This document shows positions 1 through 11,085 of a stretch of 64,000 bases of DNA, in pieces. Positions within the stretch are counted from its first letter, which is position 1. Each line of letters begins with the position of its first letter. Source of the stretch: Physcia stellaris (lineage: Eukaryota > Ascomycota > Lecanoromycetes > Caliciales > Physciaceae); contig JABSSW010000027.1 in the NCBI GenBank assembly GCA_018902385.1, forward strand, positions 310,001 through 374,000. The letters are read 5' to 3'. Under the pieces are notes generated by a model. The model searched no databases. It saw only the letters and a list, made by a program, of their open reading frames with translations, and had not been told where the DNA came from. The position numbers were made by a program, and so were the translations under genes.

Positions 1-1162
1 GTGCACCAGATCACTCAATTTGTCGCAGGAATGGATCTCCTCGACTCCGAAACATCTTTTGTTATATAAATCCTTTGGCTGGGAACCACCTTATTTCGCT
101 CATGTCGGCCTTCTACAAGACGGCCAACAGCAGAAGCTTAGTAAGCGAGACGGTAAATCTGCTGACCTGAACGTACGAGGGTTCCGAGATCGAGGGATTC
201 TTCCGGAAGCATTGTTGAATTATGTCGCTTTATACGGATGGTCTCACAACAAAGCCTCTGACGTCTTTAATCTGGAAGAACTTGTGCGGACAGTATGTAC
301 ATCATTACACGTATATCAGTTGTGTCGCTACTGAATGTCGTCAGTTTGATCTCAAATTCACGAAAGGAAATACCATTGTTAAGCCTGAGAAGCTTAAGTA
401 TTTCCAAAAAAGCACGCCCAAAGGAAAATCGAAACTCGGGGGCCGGTTTTTGACTCCATGGTGGAAAAAATATATGATCTTGTTCGAAAGTATCTCCAGC
501 TCTATCCAGAGTAAGCTCTCATTCAATCTCGATGCAACCTTTGCACTTGCTAAGTCTTTTCAAGAGCAATAATGCTCAGTGACACTGCTCTCAGAGATCG
601 TATCATTGCTACTTTAGAAGCCTGCAAACACAACTATTATACCCCCCAAGATTTTTATCGACAACATTTCCCATATTTTCAAAGACTTCAGCCAGAAGAT
701 TATTTCTCGCCTACCACAACTTCTAGAAGCACAAGAAGGAACCATGGGAGAATGGTTACTCTAGAGATGAAGGACGATCAATACCTATTGAGGTGCGGCA
801 ACAATGTTTCTAAGTCAACCATCACGGAAATCACCGAGAGTCAACTAGAACGTATCTATCGTCGGTTCGTAGACGTGACCCAACCGAATTGGAATGAAGA
901 CAGTCTCCATAAGACCATGGCTCTTATTCTAGAGGAAACTAAGACCCTCCCAAGTCTGTTAGCACCAGATATGCCTTCTCACTTGAGGACAATTCTCTAC
1001 TTCATCCGGTGGGTCCTTGCTGCAGGTTGGTCAGGGCCACCAATTGCGCAGACAATGGTATTGCTAGGGCGAGATATTTCACTACAGAGATTTGCGGATA
1101 TACCAGCGATAGTCTCGTCGGCTTCAGCCGAGCAGGCTCAACATGCTGGCTATACTAGTTGA
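1..1162 (+). CDS. Mitochondrial glutamyl-tRNA synthetase, 3' part, with a frameshift
   Basis: Glutamyl-tRNA synthetases charge tRNA(Glu); the C-terminal form suggests the mitochondrial (MSE1-type) enzyme. The 5' end lies outside the window. Visible are the STPKH stretch near 40-57, the KLSKRDG version of the KMSKS loop near 137-157, FTKGNT after the first intron, and a C-terminal anticodon-binding-like end (LLGRDISLQR near 1060-1090). Introns: 293-344 and 511-579, both with phases that fit. Exon 345-510 changes reading frame at the six-A run 406-411: before it the protein reads ..KLKYFQK, after it the family-like HAQRK..VFDSMVEK is in the next frame, as if one A were missing. Residues encoded near 690-790 match the family poorly, so that stretch is less certain. 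It is either a sequencing error or a recently damaged gene. Confidence 0.85.
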
Positions 1163-1307
1163 AAGGATTCAGTGTGCTTAGATTCATCAATGAATTCCAT
1201 GCTGAGACTTCCTGCACCCATACATCTACACTGGCCGAGGCGCCGCAGATTAGAAACCGCCTTGGCTCCGTGAAACTGCCGGAATGGCCAACTAAGGAAG
1301 AGTAGTT

Positions 1308-2383
1308 TCATGTTTTGGAGCTTTCTTCCACGTCTCGCGTTGCAGCCCCAACGCCATTGAACAGCTTTGCCTTCACTTCGCCAGCTAATAGTCCGGTGAT
1401 CTCTTCACCAGCAATTTTGTTGCCGTCTCGAACGATCTTCTCCAGTTGTGCGTCCTTGGCAGTCGGTCGGTGTTGGCCACCACCTCTTGAATTTGCTTGC
1501 AAGCTTCGCTCGGCGTCTTGGATTTTTTGGCTGAGATCGAGCATTTGCTTGCTGCTGTATTCACGGTTTGTGAAGAGCGGGCTCTGGCTCAATGTAGAGA
1601 CCCAATATTTGTTCCATAAGAGCTCGAGCAAATGCGAGTCTAGAGTGCTCTTATAAGAAGTGACCTCAAGAGCGTAATAACGACTCGCATGAGCGCCAAA
1701 ATCCTCCATCTTTGCAAGCGGTATTGTTTGGTATTCGTCACCCGCTCCACCAGATGGGGGTTTGTAGTCCTCAGGAAACGTCCGAAACGCGCCAATGTCA
1801 ACCTTGCCCGCCGATATTGTACGGTCTGGGTCTATCACAACCGCGAGGTAGGGCTCCAGGACTTGCTGTTGCAGCATCTGCGTCTTTACATCTGTTCCCG
1901 ATAACCAGCAGCCATAGCCAGGATGACTGTGGTACCAACCCACGGCATTGTCCTGTCGCCCGCTGTCACGGCAGGCCTCGAGGTACTGGACCATGTACTC
2001 GTCTGCCTGCGCGCCTGCGTTGACATTGGTTTCTGTGCCCTCAACGGGCAATCTGAAAGCATCGGTAACAACGAACGTGTCGCCTGCTATCTTGCCCTGC
2101 ATGAGACCCATGATTTCGATGGAGCCTCCGGACCGGGCGTGCATGACCATTTTGAGAAGAGCGACAGCTGATATGCGAACATTCTTGAAGTAGTGGGGAT
2201 CTTTGCGCCATGGACGTTCGTCTTGCAAAGCCTTTTGCTCCACCGCGTCGTAACCATAAAGAGCATCGCGGTGAGGATCGATGAGTTTGATGGCGTTTTC
2301 AAGCTCTGTTATCGATAAGGCCCAGGGCCAGAAGAGGATACGGGAATACGCTTACCCCATGCTTTCATTGCGCTAGCCATCAT
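1308..2383 (-). CDS. csn5: COP9 signalosome subunit 5 (JAMM deneddylase)
   Basis: Catalytic subunit of the COP9 signalosome, which removes NEDD8/Rub1 from cullins and so controls cullin-RING ubiquitin ligases. Two exons, 2383-2356 and 2305-1308, separated by a 50-nt intron; the join restores the conserved [15 protein letters not shown] start. About 341 residues, normal for the family. The MPN+/JAMM metalloprotease motif is complete: Glu about 73, then [14 protein letters not shown] with His about 135 and 137 and Asp about 148 as zinc ligands. A helical C-terminal part follows. It is divergently arranged with the Ase1 gene (start codons about 380 bp apart). A tandem ATG (codons 1 and 2) makes the exact start ambiguous by one residue. 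Confidence 0.96.
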
Positions 2384-2760
2384 GCTTGGAAGTCAACGAA
2401 CGTCCATTCGAAGGCTTCAGAGGTTTGTCGACTTTCGTAAAGAAAAGGGCGGTCGTGATCAGCAGCTACGGGGTGTTTTTGTGCCTCAAGTTGGAGCTTC
2501 ACGTCTTGAAAGATGTACGGATAGGGCTGACCGCAAGGCGTTGCCCGGTGCAACGAGCCGCTGTTGTCGCGTCAGAGCTAACCGTGACTTCTCTGTAGCT
2601 TAATCGCGATTCAAGTACATTACTGATGCCGACAACAGATCCCAGAAAGACTGTATCATCGTGACACTTTTACTTTTTATGCCTCAGAGGCAGCGCCTCT
2701 GCACCTACACAAGGTCGAATTTCTCTGCAGGCCGCCTACGCCTACGCCTAATTGCCCATC
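2384..2760. promoter_or_regulatory. Divergent intergenic region CSN5 / ASE1
   Basis: 377 bp between the start codons of two head-to-head genes; it must contain both promoters and 5' UTRs. A short tandem repeat of CCTACG units lies at about 2733-2750, just before the ASE1 start. No known regulatory motif is convincing. Confidence 0.5.
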
Positions 2761-5222
2761 ATGGATACAAGTTACCTGACCACTCAAGTGACAACTATCA
2801 TTGGTCAATTGCACGGGCTGTTCGATGACATTGGTGTACCAAGCCATGAAAGAGAATCTCGCGAAGCAGAGGTAAGCATCTGAGTGTAGTCGACAAGCGA
2901 CCGTGTGATTGACGCCGTAGCAGCTATTCAGTGCCTTGTCGGAGACACTGCACAACCAGCTTCGTATAGTGACTGCGTGAGTATTGTCTGTACAAACTTG
3001 TGAGAAGCGCTCTCGGCTGACCTTTTGCAGCGAGAAAAGTGAACTGACCGAAGAAGCGAATCGCATCATCAAAACCATTCGGCTTATGGAAGCATCACTG
3101 GAGGATGACAAGCTCACAAACTCCTACCAGCTAGAAGACAAAGAACTGAAAATAACCGTTCCCCTTACGCGTTGTCTGCAAACCTTGAAGGAAAAGCACA
3201 ACATAATCGCAAAGCTACACCGTGAAAGGTTTGAGCAAGTCAAAAGTAGGGTCGTTAACATTGAATCTAAAACAACACGAACACTGATCATGAGTAGAGC
3301 TTGTTCAGGCTCTCGAATCTTACTCATCGCACCTAGAACCTTCCTTCGTTGAAGTTAAATTACCTCCTACAACAAAAAACGCGACACTTTCTCCTTCTTT
3401 CGACCTTTCCCCCTCCTATGTGACAGCGCTGGACAAGGAATTCTCAAGGGTCTACGAGGAATACTCCCGTAGGGTGGCCAACGTCAAATCCATAGCGGAA
3501 GAGATAGTCAATTTGTGGGCGGAATTAGGTACTCCACAGGCGCAGACTGAATCCTCAATTGTAAAGTATTATCGAGATGCCCCGGAACAATTAGGGCTGC
3601 ATCAGCAGGACATACGAAGGCTCGAGAGTAGACGGGACAAGCTGTTCGAGGAAAAGCGCGGGCGTGAACGCAAGCTAAAGGAATTAAAGTCGACAGTCGA
3701 GGGGCTTTGGGATCGGCTTGGTGTCGAGGAGCCGGATCGCAAGGGGTTCCTTGCTAGCAATCGGGGGTGTGGTATTCGACAGATCAACGAGTTCGAAGCC
3801 GAATTGGATCGATTGAATGAGCTTAAGCGACAAAACCTCCATCTCTTTGTCGAGGACGCCAGATACAAGCTGCAAGAGCTCTGGGACGGCCTTTACTTCT
3901 CGGAAGAAGAGATGCTTGAGTTTACCCCTGCGTTCTCAGATGTCTACAGCGATGCCCTACTATCGGCGCATGAAGGAGAGATAGCACGACTGGAGGCACT
4001 TAGAGAGCAACGAGCGCCTACACTTCAACTTGTGAACAAGCATCGATCTCTAATTAAGGATCGGGAAGATCTTGCAGCCTCAAGTCAAGATGCTTCTCGC
4101 CTCCTCACGAAGGGTAGTAAAGGCGAGAAACGTGATCCAACTCGTCTATTAAGAGAGGAAAAGATGAGAAAGAGGATTGCAAAGGATCTTCCGAAGATTG
4201 AGGTTGAACTCAAGAAGGCATTGGAAAGATGGGAAGATGAGTACGGCCGACCTTTCCAGGTGCAAGGGGTCCGGTATCTTGATGAATTGGCTGCTGCAGC
4301 TGCAAAGAGCTTACCGCCGCGCTCCAAGACACCCTCAGGCCCAGCACCATCTTTGAAATCTACAAAGGCGCCGATTCCAACGACACATTCCCGAGCAGGA
4401 AGTGTTGCTGGTAGTGTAGCCCGCTCACACCCACCGGCCCGATCAGGGGCCAAAACACCTACAGGAACAATGAGATATAATCCTTTGGCCAGCTCAGTGA
4501 TTTCAACTGTAGCATCAACTACTAGCGGTCGAACACCGACAAAGATTCCGGCTCGTGTCCCTCTTGGTAGCATGCGCCATGGAAATAATTCACCAGAACG
4601 TCGTGCAGCAGCCGAACCTGCATATGCGACAAGCACTCTGCGTAAAATGGCGCCGCCAGCCAGAGCACCTCCGCCCAAGATGCGCGACCTGTTTCAACCG
4701 CCTTCGGACACGGCAGCTAGCGATTACGATACAGAAAACATCCGCTGCGCCAGCTCCGCCTCTTCCAATGGCTCAGGCAGTGTTCGGCATATCACCCCTG
4801 AGGACGTCTACGACGATCGGGAACGCATGTCCTACGCACACTACTCAGCAGTCGAATCAGAGCAAGATACCCCAAAGCAGTACCCCAGTCAGCGTGTGCA
4901 ATATATTCCATCGGCAGACAGCAGACAAATATCAACAACTTCAACCGCGACAACCACCGCATCTGGCTCGGAGAATTGGGAGACCTTTGACGATGCCAGT
5001 GATCCCGAGGTTGATACCAGCGATGCCTATCACGCCAAAGTGAAGGCAACCAAACTAACAGGAAAGCGTTTTGCGCCTGAAGGTGGATACACCTCTCCAA
5101 AAGGTGCTGCTGGCAAGAGACCTCGCGCTATGTACGGGAATGCGCAGAGCACGATTCAAGAGAAGAATGGACGCTATATCGCCGGAAGCGATGCTGGTTG
5201 GACAGATGAGGACGCCTTTTGA
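2761..5222 (+). CDS. ase1: Ase1/PRC1/MAP65 family microtubule-bundling protein
   Basis: Crosslinks antiparallel microtubules in the spindle midzone and is needed for spindle elongation and cytokinesis. Four exons: 2761-2871, 2924-2976, 3031-3245, 3298-5222 (767 residues); all phases close and the third junction restores EQVKKLVQALESY, a typical family stretch. The N-terminal two thirds are long charged helices (dimerisation rod and spectrin-like microtubule-binding region, with RDKLFEEKRGRERKLKEL near residues 239-256). From about residue 430 the protein becomes Ser/Pro/Lys/Arg-rich and disordered, with many SP/TP sites, as expected for the Cdk-regulated tail. It starts close to divergent CSN5 and is convergent with the Irs4-like gene. 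Confidence 0.93.
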
Positions 5223-5841
5223 ATTCTTAGCCTTGCTCTGCCGATACGTTCTGCTACCTGAAAAAGCCACCGAACTGGCAGAGAGCCCATTTTGATGAAA
5301 TTTGCAAGGCGTTGGGTAGGAAAACTCGGGTGGCAGCGGTTTTCGCATCTCTGTTCGCTGTTTGTATTTCGAGCAGAAACAATGTCCATTTCAATTTGGC
5401 GTCAGTCAAGTATATTAAGATGCGGTCGCTTCTCTGGCAGGCGCTATGCTGTTCTGTTCAACGGGACCTTGTTGATAGCGTTGTGGATGGATATGATAAC
5501 GATTTGGGTGTCAGCTGTCCTACGCGATGGAAGCATGCTGGTATTAACGGTTCTCTCCCAAATGTACATTCAATCAATGACTGCTTCTGAACCTTGTCCT
5601 TCACTGGGTGTTCAAACATTTATAAAGGTAGGATTACCGCCATATGGAGAGAGCCATTCGATAAGAACAAGTCCCTACATATATCCAGCATCCTGTTTGT
5701 AAACGACATGAAGGAGGAACAACGGAGGTCTGACAAAAATATTACACAAGGGTATCTTACAATATGCGCCTTCGCCTGACTGATCGCCTTCGCTATGGCA
5801 TGTCCTTCCAAGTACGGTATGCGAACGTCAACTCTAGGTGG
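5223..5841. other. Intergenic, convergent 3' ends
   Basis: 619 bp between the stop codons of the Ase1 gene and the Irs4-like gene. Only short unsupported reading frames occur. It should hold both 3' UTRs and terminators; I see nothing else. Confidence 0.6.
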
Positions 5842-7728
5842 CTACCTCCGATGCTTAGGAACCTTGATACCACTCAACATCCTCACACTTCCCCATACAC
5901 TCTCAGAGACTCTGACCGGCAACTTCCTCCCCTTGAGCCTCTGATCGATTAACCACATGCCCACCACGAACTCCTCTTTTCCTAAGGCCCATTGCCCAGT
6001 TGTAATCACCAAGTTCCAGATCTCTCCGAGCACATCGTCAGGAAGTCGACTACGGCGCCAGATGTCCCGTACAACAATGTCGAGTACAGTGTTGAGTGGA
6101 GCTCCGGCCCGCCCTGGAGGATGGAGCACGTCCTTGTTTGCCGCCCAAACACCCTCATATCTCTTCCGCTCCGCCTCGGAGACTGTGTCTCTCCACCGTT
6201 TGCGATCGCCCTCGTGATGCTTATTAGGGTGTTTCTTCATAAAGTGGCTCCTCTTTGCTTTGTACGCTTGTTCTTCATCCTCGGATTTCCTAGATGTGCG
6301 CAGTGTTTGGCGCATTTGCTTTGCTGGACTGGGTGTACGGCTTATCTCTTCAGTACTATGGCTCCTATGGAACAGCGAATGGGGTCTCCCGTGGCGTCTT
6401 GGAGGCGGAGCCTGCGGTTTTGTGGGAGAAGGGGCGCGGGAGGAGGCTAGAGAAGATGCTACCATTGCGGTGGCTAGGGAGTCAGCTGTGAGCTGCGGTA
6501 TCGAAGAGGCCGTTGAAAGCGTTGATCGTAATTGACCACGTGTAGGAGCCCAGACAGGACCATCAAAGCTGCGACTGGACTTGTTAAAAATTGGTCGCGA
6601 AGGAGATTGCTCTTTCATTTGGGGGTTTGTAGGTTTATGAATGTTAAGACCTTCCTGCTGAGAATCGGAAGACACTACCGCATTATTGACGTCGCTGCTG
6701 CCATCTTGCAGTCTGAATTCTGATATCCCCTTTGTGGGTGATCCAAATTGATCAACGGCAGAAGTGTACGAGGATGATGAGCTTGTACTGTGTGTACTGA
6801 AACTGCTTGATGCCAGCTGGACATCGGAAACAACCGGCCGGTTGGCAGCTCTACGAGGAGGTGTAAGGTTTGGAGTGGAAGATTCGTTCCTGATCATCCA
6901 CGAGCTCCTGGACACTGCTGGCTTTGCCAACCTTGCTGCTGCTGCCGCAGCTCCAACCGACGAATACTCCACGGGATATGCTTTAATATCTCCTTTTCTG
7001 ACATCAGGTTCTAGCGGAAACACGATTTTTTCTGTACGGGCTATAGACAGTCGTCGGATTGATGCAGGGTTTGGAATAATCATTGGAGATCTGCCAATGC
7101 GTTGGCTTGCTTTTGGCATTCTGGTATATTGATCCTCGATTGATTCATAGAGCTTGACAAGAGCATTTGTACCTGCAATAGGGGTGTCATCAGCGGACGG
7201 TTCGAGATGAGAGACTTCAGTGGTATGCGAGGCCGGAGAAGAACGGCTTTGACGCACAGGCAACGGTTTAGGTGGTCCTGAGCTCGACAGGTTGAGAAGA
7301 CCTTGATCGCGTTGACAGCTGGATCTGCTTGCAGCCATCACAGCAGCAACGTGTGAAGGCGATTGCTTTCGATTTGCCGCGGCTGGAGAGGTTGCATTGC
7401 TCCTAGAATGGGAGTCGAGAGGAGTTGAGAACACCTGACGAGGTTGTCGTTCCTTGTCTGTTTGAGGGTCTTTCTCGATTCTACCTTCTATAATCTTTCC
7501 ATGGGACCTTCGAAGTTCTGAAAGTCCTCGTCCTTGGAGCTGCTTATTCGTTGCAGGACTTGTCCGTGTGGTTCTATACCCAGCAGATGAAGCCGCTGCC
7601 AGAGCTCCATTAGTACCACTGTGTATGTTTGGTAAATGTTGTACGTTTGTCGAAGTCGACGAGAATGCGAGCGATGCGCCCTGGAGAGCATGTGAAGGAT
7701 TGTCTGTGGCATTGGTTCTGGAAGTCAT
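5842..7728 (-). CDS. irs4: EH-domain protein of the Irs4/Tax4 family
   Basis: In yeast Irs4 and Tax4 bind and activate the inositol phosphatase Inp51, affecting phosphoinositide levels, cell wall integrity, autophagy and rDNA silencing. Single exon of 628 residues. The first ~480 residues are low-complexity and Ser/Pro-rich with a conserved opening (ALQGASLAF) and short basic patches; the C-terminal ~130 residues form an EH domain (GVWAANKD, then LPDDVLGEIWNLV, then FVVGMWLIDQRLKGRKLP). The ATG at 7728 was chosen because it is the first in frame and leads directly into the conserved opening. Family assignment is good; equivalence to yeast Irs4 function is inferred. Confidence 0.88.
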   Translation of the reverse strand: MTSRTNATDNPSHALQGASLAFSSTSTNVQHLPNIHSGTNGALAAASSAGYRTTRTSPATNKQLQGRGLSELRRSHGKIIEGRIEKDPQTDKERQPRQVFSTPLDSHSRSNATSPAAANRKQSPSHVAAVMAASRSSCQRDQGLLNLSSSGPPKPLPVRQSRSSPASHTTEVSHLEPSADDTPIAGTNALVKLYESIEDQYTRMPKASQRIGRSPMIIPNPASIRRLSIARTEKIVFPLEPDVRKGDIKAYPVEYSSVGAAAAAARLAKPAVSRSSWMIRNESSTPNLTPPRRAANRPVVSDVQLASSSFSTHSTSSSSSYTSAVDQFGSPTKGISEFRLQDGSSDVNNAVVSSDSQQEGLNIHKPTNPQMKEQSPSRPIFNKSSRSFDGPVWAPTRGQLRSTLSTASSIPQLTADSLATAMVASSLASSRAPSPTKPQAPPPRRHGRPHSLFHRSHSTEEISRTPSPAKQMRQTLRTSRKSEDEEQAYKAKRSHFMKKHPNKHHEGDRKRWRDTVSEAERKRYEGVWAANKDVLHPPGRAGAPLNTVLDIVVRDIWRRSRLPDDVLGEIWNLVITTGQWALGKEEFVVGMWLIDQRLKGRKLPVRVSESVWGSVRMLSGIKVPKHRR

Positions 7729-8315
7729 CAAGCCATCGAAGTCTAATGTTTGACGTGTGAGCAAGAGAAGACTGTTTTGGCATGGTTGAGGGAGAAGAAA
7801 GCAACGTCCTTTCGAGCTTCACCTGGGCGTGAGTGGTTAGCTACCTGGGCTGAAGTGTTGTGTTTGCTGGTAGTCAAGCTGGGTCTGTCGGGTGCAAACC
7901 GACGTTAACCCTTTTCGGGAAATGGGTACTGTATTGATCCCCGTGGAACAGAATAGTAGCTATTATAGCTAGCTCATCTATGATCATACAATTAATTGGC
8001 GAAAGGAGGCAATGCCAGGACAGGTGGTAGGCTGTCTGTTAATGCTAAATGCAAAGAGTCAATTGTTGAAGGCCAAGATGCACAGTGAAGTATGAAAAAT
8101 GGCACTTGGTCTCTATGATTAAGAGTAGGTAGGCTTTCGTCTCTGAATCACAACCAATATCTATTGTGAAAGGACCCCAACACCATGCATGCAGCAGTGG
8201 GTATCTCCATCTAAGCCGAGCAAGCCAATACAATCATTGTTCAGGACCTCAACAAACCCCGCATACAGTCTCTCTACGTCAGGGACCTTTCTCCGAAAAT
8301 CCAGCATTCTTATGC
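7729..8315. other. Intergenic
   Basis: 587 bp between the 3' end of the amidase gene and the start of the Irs4-like gene, both on the minus strand. It must contain the Irs4-like promoter. No further gene or repeat is evident. Confidence 0.55.
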
Positions 8316-10463
8316 TCAAAACAAGCTGCTGAAATATCCGTAGAAGGACCAAGTCCAGCCCTGTACTTTGGTGTACCTGCTCCTGATAGCATTGGTCGTC
8401 GGCTTCGGAACGCTCTCCTTAACCGACGGATATCTGGTTGCGTGTGCGTTTGGGGCGCCAATCGACTGGTACATGCGGTTTTCAAGCTCAAAAGTCGGAG
8501 AAACGAGTGGCTTTCGTTTCCGTCGGGACTGGGTCCTCTGCTCGAAGGCATACGCTAGAGAGATCAGGGTTTCTTCGCTCCATCGACGGCCAATGAAAGC
8601 GATGCCAAAAGGGATCCCAGGTCCGACCGATACCAGCGTGCCTTTAAGATTCATAGTCGATTTGGTCTCTGCAGGGAAGAAACCCAGAGGAACAGTGACG
8701 ATGGGCAGTCCTGCAATGGCCGGAAGGTGGAATGAGGCAAACGTCGGCATGACCAATGCATCTAACTTGTACCGATCGAGGACACCAAGAACTCCCTGCT
8801 CTTCTGCCATGAGGAGGTTAGACTGGTAAGCAGCCCACGACTCTGGAGACTCATTTGTGATGTTGCGAGTAAGTTCTCGGTCCCATACATAAGTATCACG
8901 ATGTGGATACTCTTCACGAGGGTCTGACTTAGTATACCGCGTGATGTCGTCAAGGTTCCGGACATTGTTCGGGTTCTTTGTAAGTTGCGCAAGGTAATCC
9001 GCCAAGCCCGCAACAAAATCGGTGTCGAGCACGATGCTGCTGTTCCGGTCGAATGCTGGCGGATCGAAGACAGCGAAGTTAGTCTTGTCCACCACAGACG
9101 CCCCGGCTCCACTGATGATTTGAAGGGCGTCTTCGAAGGCAGCCATGATAGGTTTGTGGTAGTCCTCCAAATAGTAGTCGATGCCATTGCGAGGTACCCC
9201 CAGACGGGTGTTTTTGAATGCGGAAGCCTTGCACGATTTGACGTAATTTGGAGTTTCTCGAAAGGGTTGGGCTAGTGTCCAATTGTCATAATTATCCTTT
9301 CCTGCCAATGCAGACAGAATATAGGCAGCATCCTTGACTGTGCGAGCCATTGGTCCTACTGTATCTTGACGAAGACTGATAGGTATAACCATGCTTCGGG
9401 AGGTTAGGCCAAGTGTTGGCTTAATGCCTACTATGTTGCTTCGCTCACCTGGGAGGACAATGCTACCACTTGTTTCAGTAGCCAATGATCCTAATGCCAA
9501 TCCGACTGACACAGCAACTGCACTTCCGCTTGAACTTCCACTTGGGTCTTGTTGGGGGTAGTAAGCGCCCAATACCTGTCCGCCATAAGCACTCCAGCCA
9601 TGTGAGGAGCTTGCTTTGCGGGATCTGCACTGTGCCCATTCGCCCATGGTAGCTTTACCTAAGACGATAGCTCCAGCGTCACGTAATTTCGTGACCACTG
9701 TAGCCTCACGCGCTACGGTAGCTCCAAGCAAGGCATACGAGCCGGCTGTGGAATATCAGCATTTCTGCAATGCAACTAGTAACGAATGACAAAGCAAAAC
9801 AACTACGTCAGGGGCGGTTGAACAGGCTTTCATCTGAGACTTATAGAAGATAGCTGTTGTTTTCTTACACGTGGTGTTCATGCGATCTTGGGTCGCTATG
9901 TTGTCCTGTCCAGTTTAGCACCGCCCAACTTATACTCCGCAAGAATAGATAGGTACCTTGACCAATATTGGGACGCCATGCAATGGCCTACAACACGTCA
10001 GCGGATCCGTAGAATCGATAGGAAACCGCGACGCTTACCCCCGCACATCGCCTGCAGCGCGCTCAGCATCAAGGCTTCGAGCAATGGCCAAAGCATCTGG
10101 ATTGATTTCGCCGACCGCATGAAGGATTTCGTTCACCTCCCGAGCCCGGTTGAGGTAGGCCTTCTGAGCTTAGCAGGTGGCATTAGAAATTTGATGGAAA
10201 GAACATGCCTGCACGAGATGTTCGCTGGTGAGAGAGCCGTCATCAAAGAGACGATGGATTTGGTCAATGGTGATCTCGTCTAAACTGGGAAATGGGGGTT
10301 CATGTGGTTTGATGGCATGCTGTTTGGTAAGTAGCTCAAACTGGGGTTGGTATTCAGCAGCGGACGAGGGGTGAAACGATGAAACGTACAGCAGCCCCAG
10401 CAAGAGGCTGACCACCAGGTACATGGAGTGTCTGGCAGAATGAAGAAAGAATGCTCGTGTCAA
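8316..10463 (-). CDS. Secreted amidase-signature family hydrolase
   Basis: Amidase-signature enzymes hydrolyse amide bonds with a Ser-cisSer-Lys triad. Five exons: 10463-10209, 10160-10039, 9987-9957, 9905-9869, 9745-8316 (624 residues), with all phases closing. The catalytic Lys lies in PILVKDNIATQD, the Gly/Ser-rich segment reads DPSGSSSGSAVA, and the nucleophile Ser is in ETSGSIVLP. The N-terminus begins with a basic stretch and the hydrophobic segment YLVVSLLLGLLYVSS followed by SSAAEY, a likely signal peptide, so the enzyme is probably secreted or in the vacuolar/ER lumen. The first intron begins GCATGT instead of GT, a GC-AG intron; the join restores the family-like LVQAYLNRAREVNEI. Two small exons (31 and 37 nt) are well supported by sequence and phase. 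Substrate is unknown. Confidence 0.9.
10161..10208 (-). other. GC-AG intron in the amidase gene
   Basis: 48-nt intron whose donor is GCATGT and acceptor AG. Both flanks stay in phase 0 and join LTSEHLVQ to AYLNRAREV, as in related amidases. No GT donor nearby gives an open frame with this conservation. Confidence 0.75.
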
Positions 10464-11085
10464 AAAGCGGCGAAAAAAGAGAGGGATACTCTGTCAGTCG
10501 GAAGGATGCCGGGTGGATCGCTGTTATGCAGAGGATACCTTAGGTTACGTATGAAAGATAGATGTATGGAGAGTCAAGGAAAGAGAAAGTCAAAAAAGAT
10601 GTTGGGAAGCGGGAGTGGCGAAGTGGAAACAGTGGGTTGAACAAAGAGCGGAAGGGGCCAGCCCGAATTCTTATTCATGTTTGCTCTCTGCAATCTGGTC
10701 AGCCATCACCTTTCTGTCTTTCACAGCAAGCTTGGCAATCACGGCGGTGAATGGGCTTCTCGTGAAACAGCTAACAAGATAAGCCAACGTCCATGACAGT
10801 ACTGCAGAGATACGGGATGAGGGATGATAAGGAACCCGTGGGAAAGCCTATCTTTCTTCATCGGTGGTTCAGTTGCTGACGTCAGACAGCATCATGCAAA
10901 AGGCGATAAGAGCGGTGCCAGTCGTTGCCCAGGAGCTTGAGAGTAGAGTAGAGTAGCGTGCGCTCAATCTTATGTAGTATTATTGCCCTTCATACAGGAA
11001 ACGAGAAGGGGATGAAGGGGGAAATTTGATACCGGGTGCTTGATACGGCTAGTGCTGGATAGCCCAGACACGCCAAGGGCCCGTC
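10464..11085. other. Intergenic
   Basis: About 620 bp upstream of the amidase gene and before the FluG-like pseudogene. It holds the amidase promoter and a small tandem repeat (GAGTA units) around 10940-10957. The expected N-terminal part of the FluG-like gene is not recognisable here. Confidence 0.5.

Noticed and set aside
2733-2750. Short tandem repeats here and at 10940, 18660, 18806, 19501, 46218 and 58752
   Set aside because: Two to three copies of short units, each isolated; ordinary for fungal intergenic DNA and not interpreted further.
4085-4678. A 197-codon minus-strand open frame
   Set aside because: Antisense shadow of the Ala/Arg-rich tail of the Ase1-type protein.
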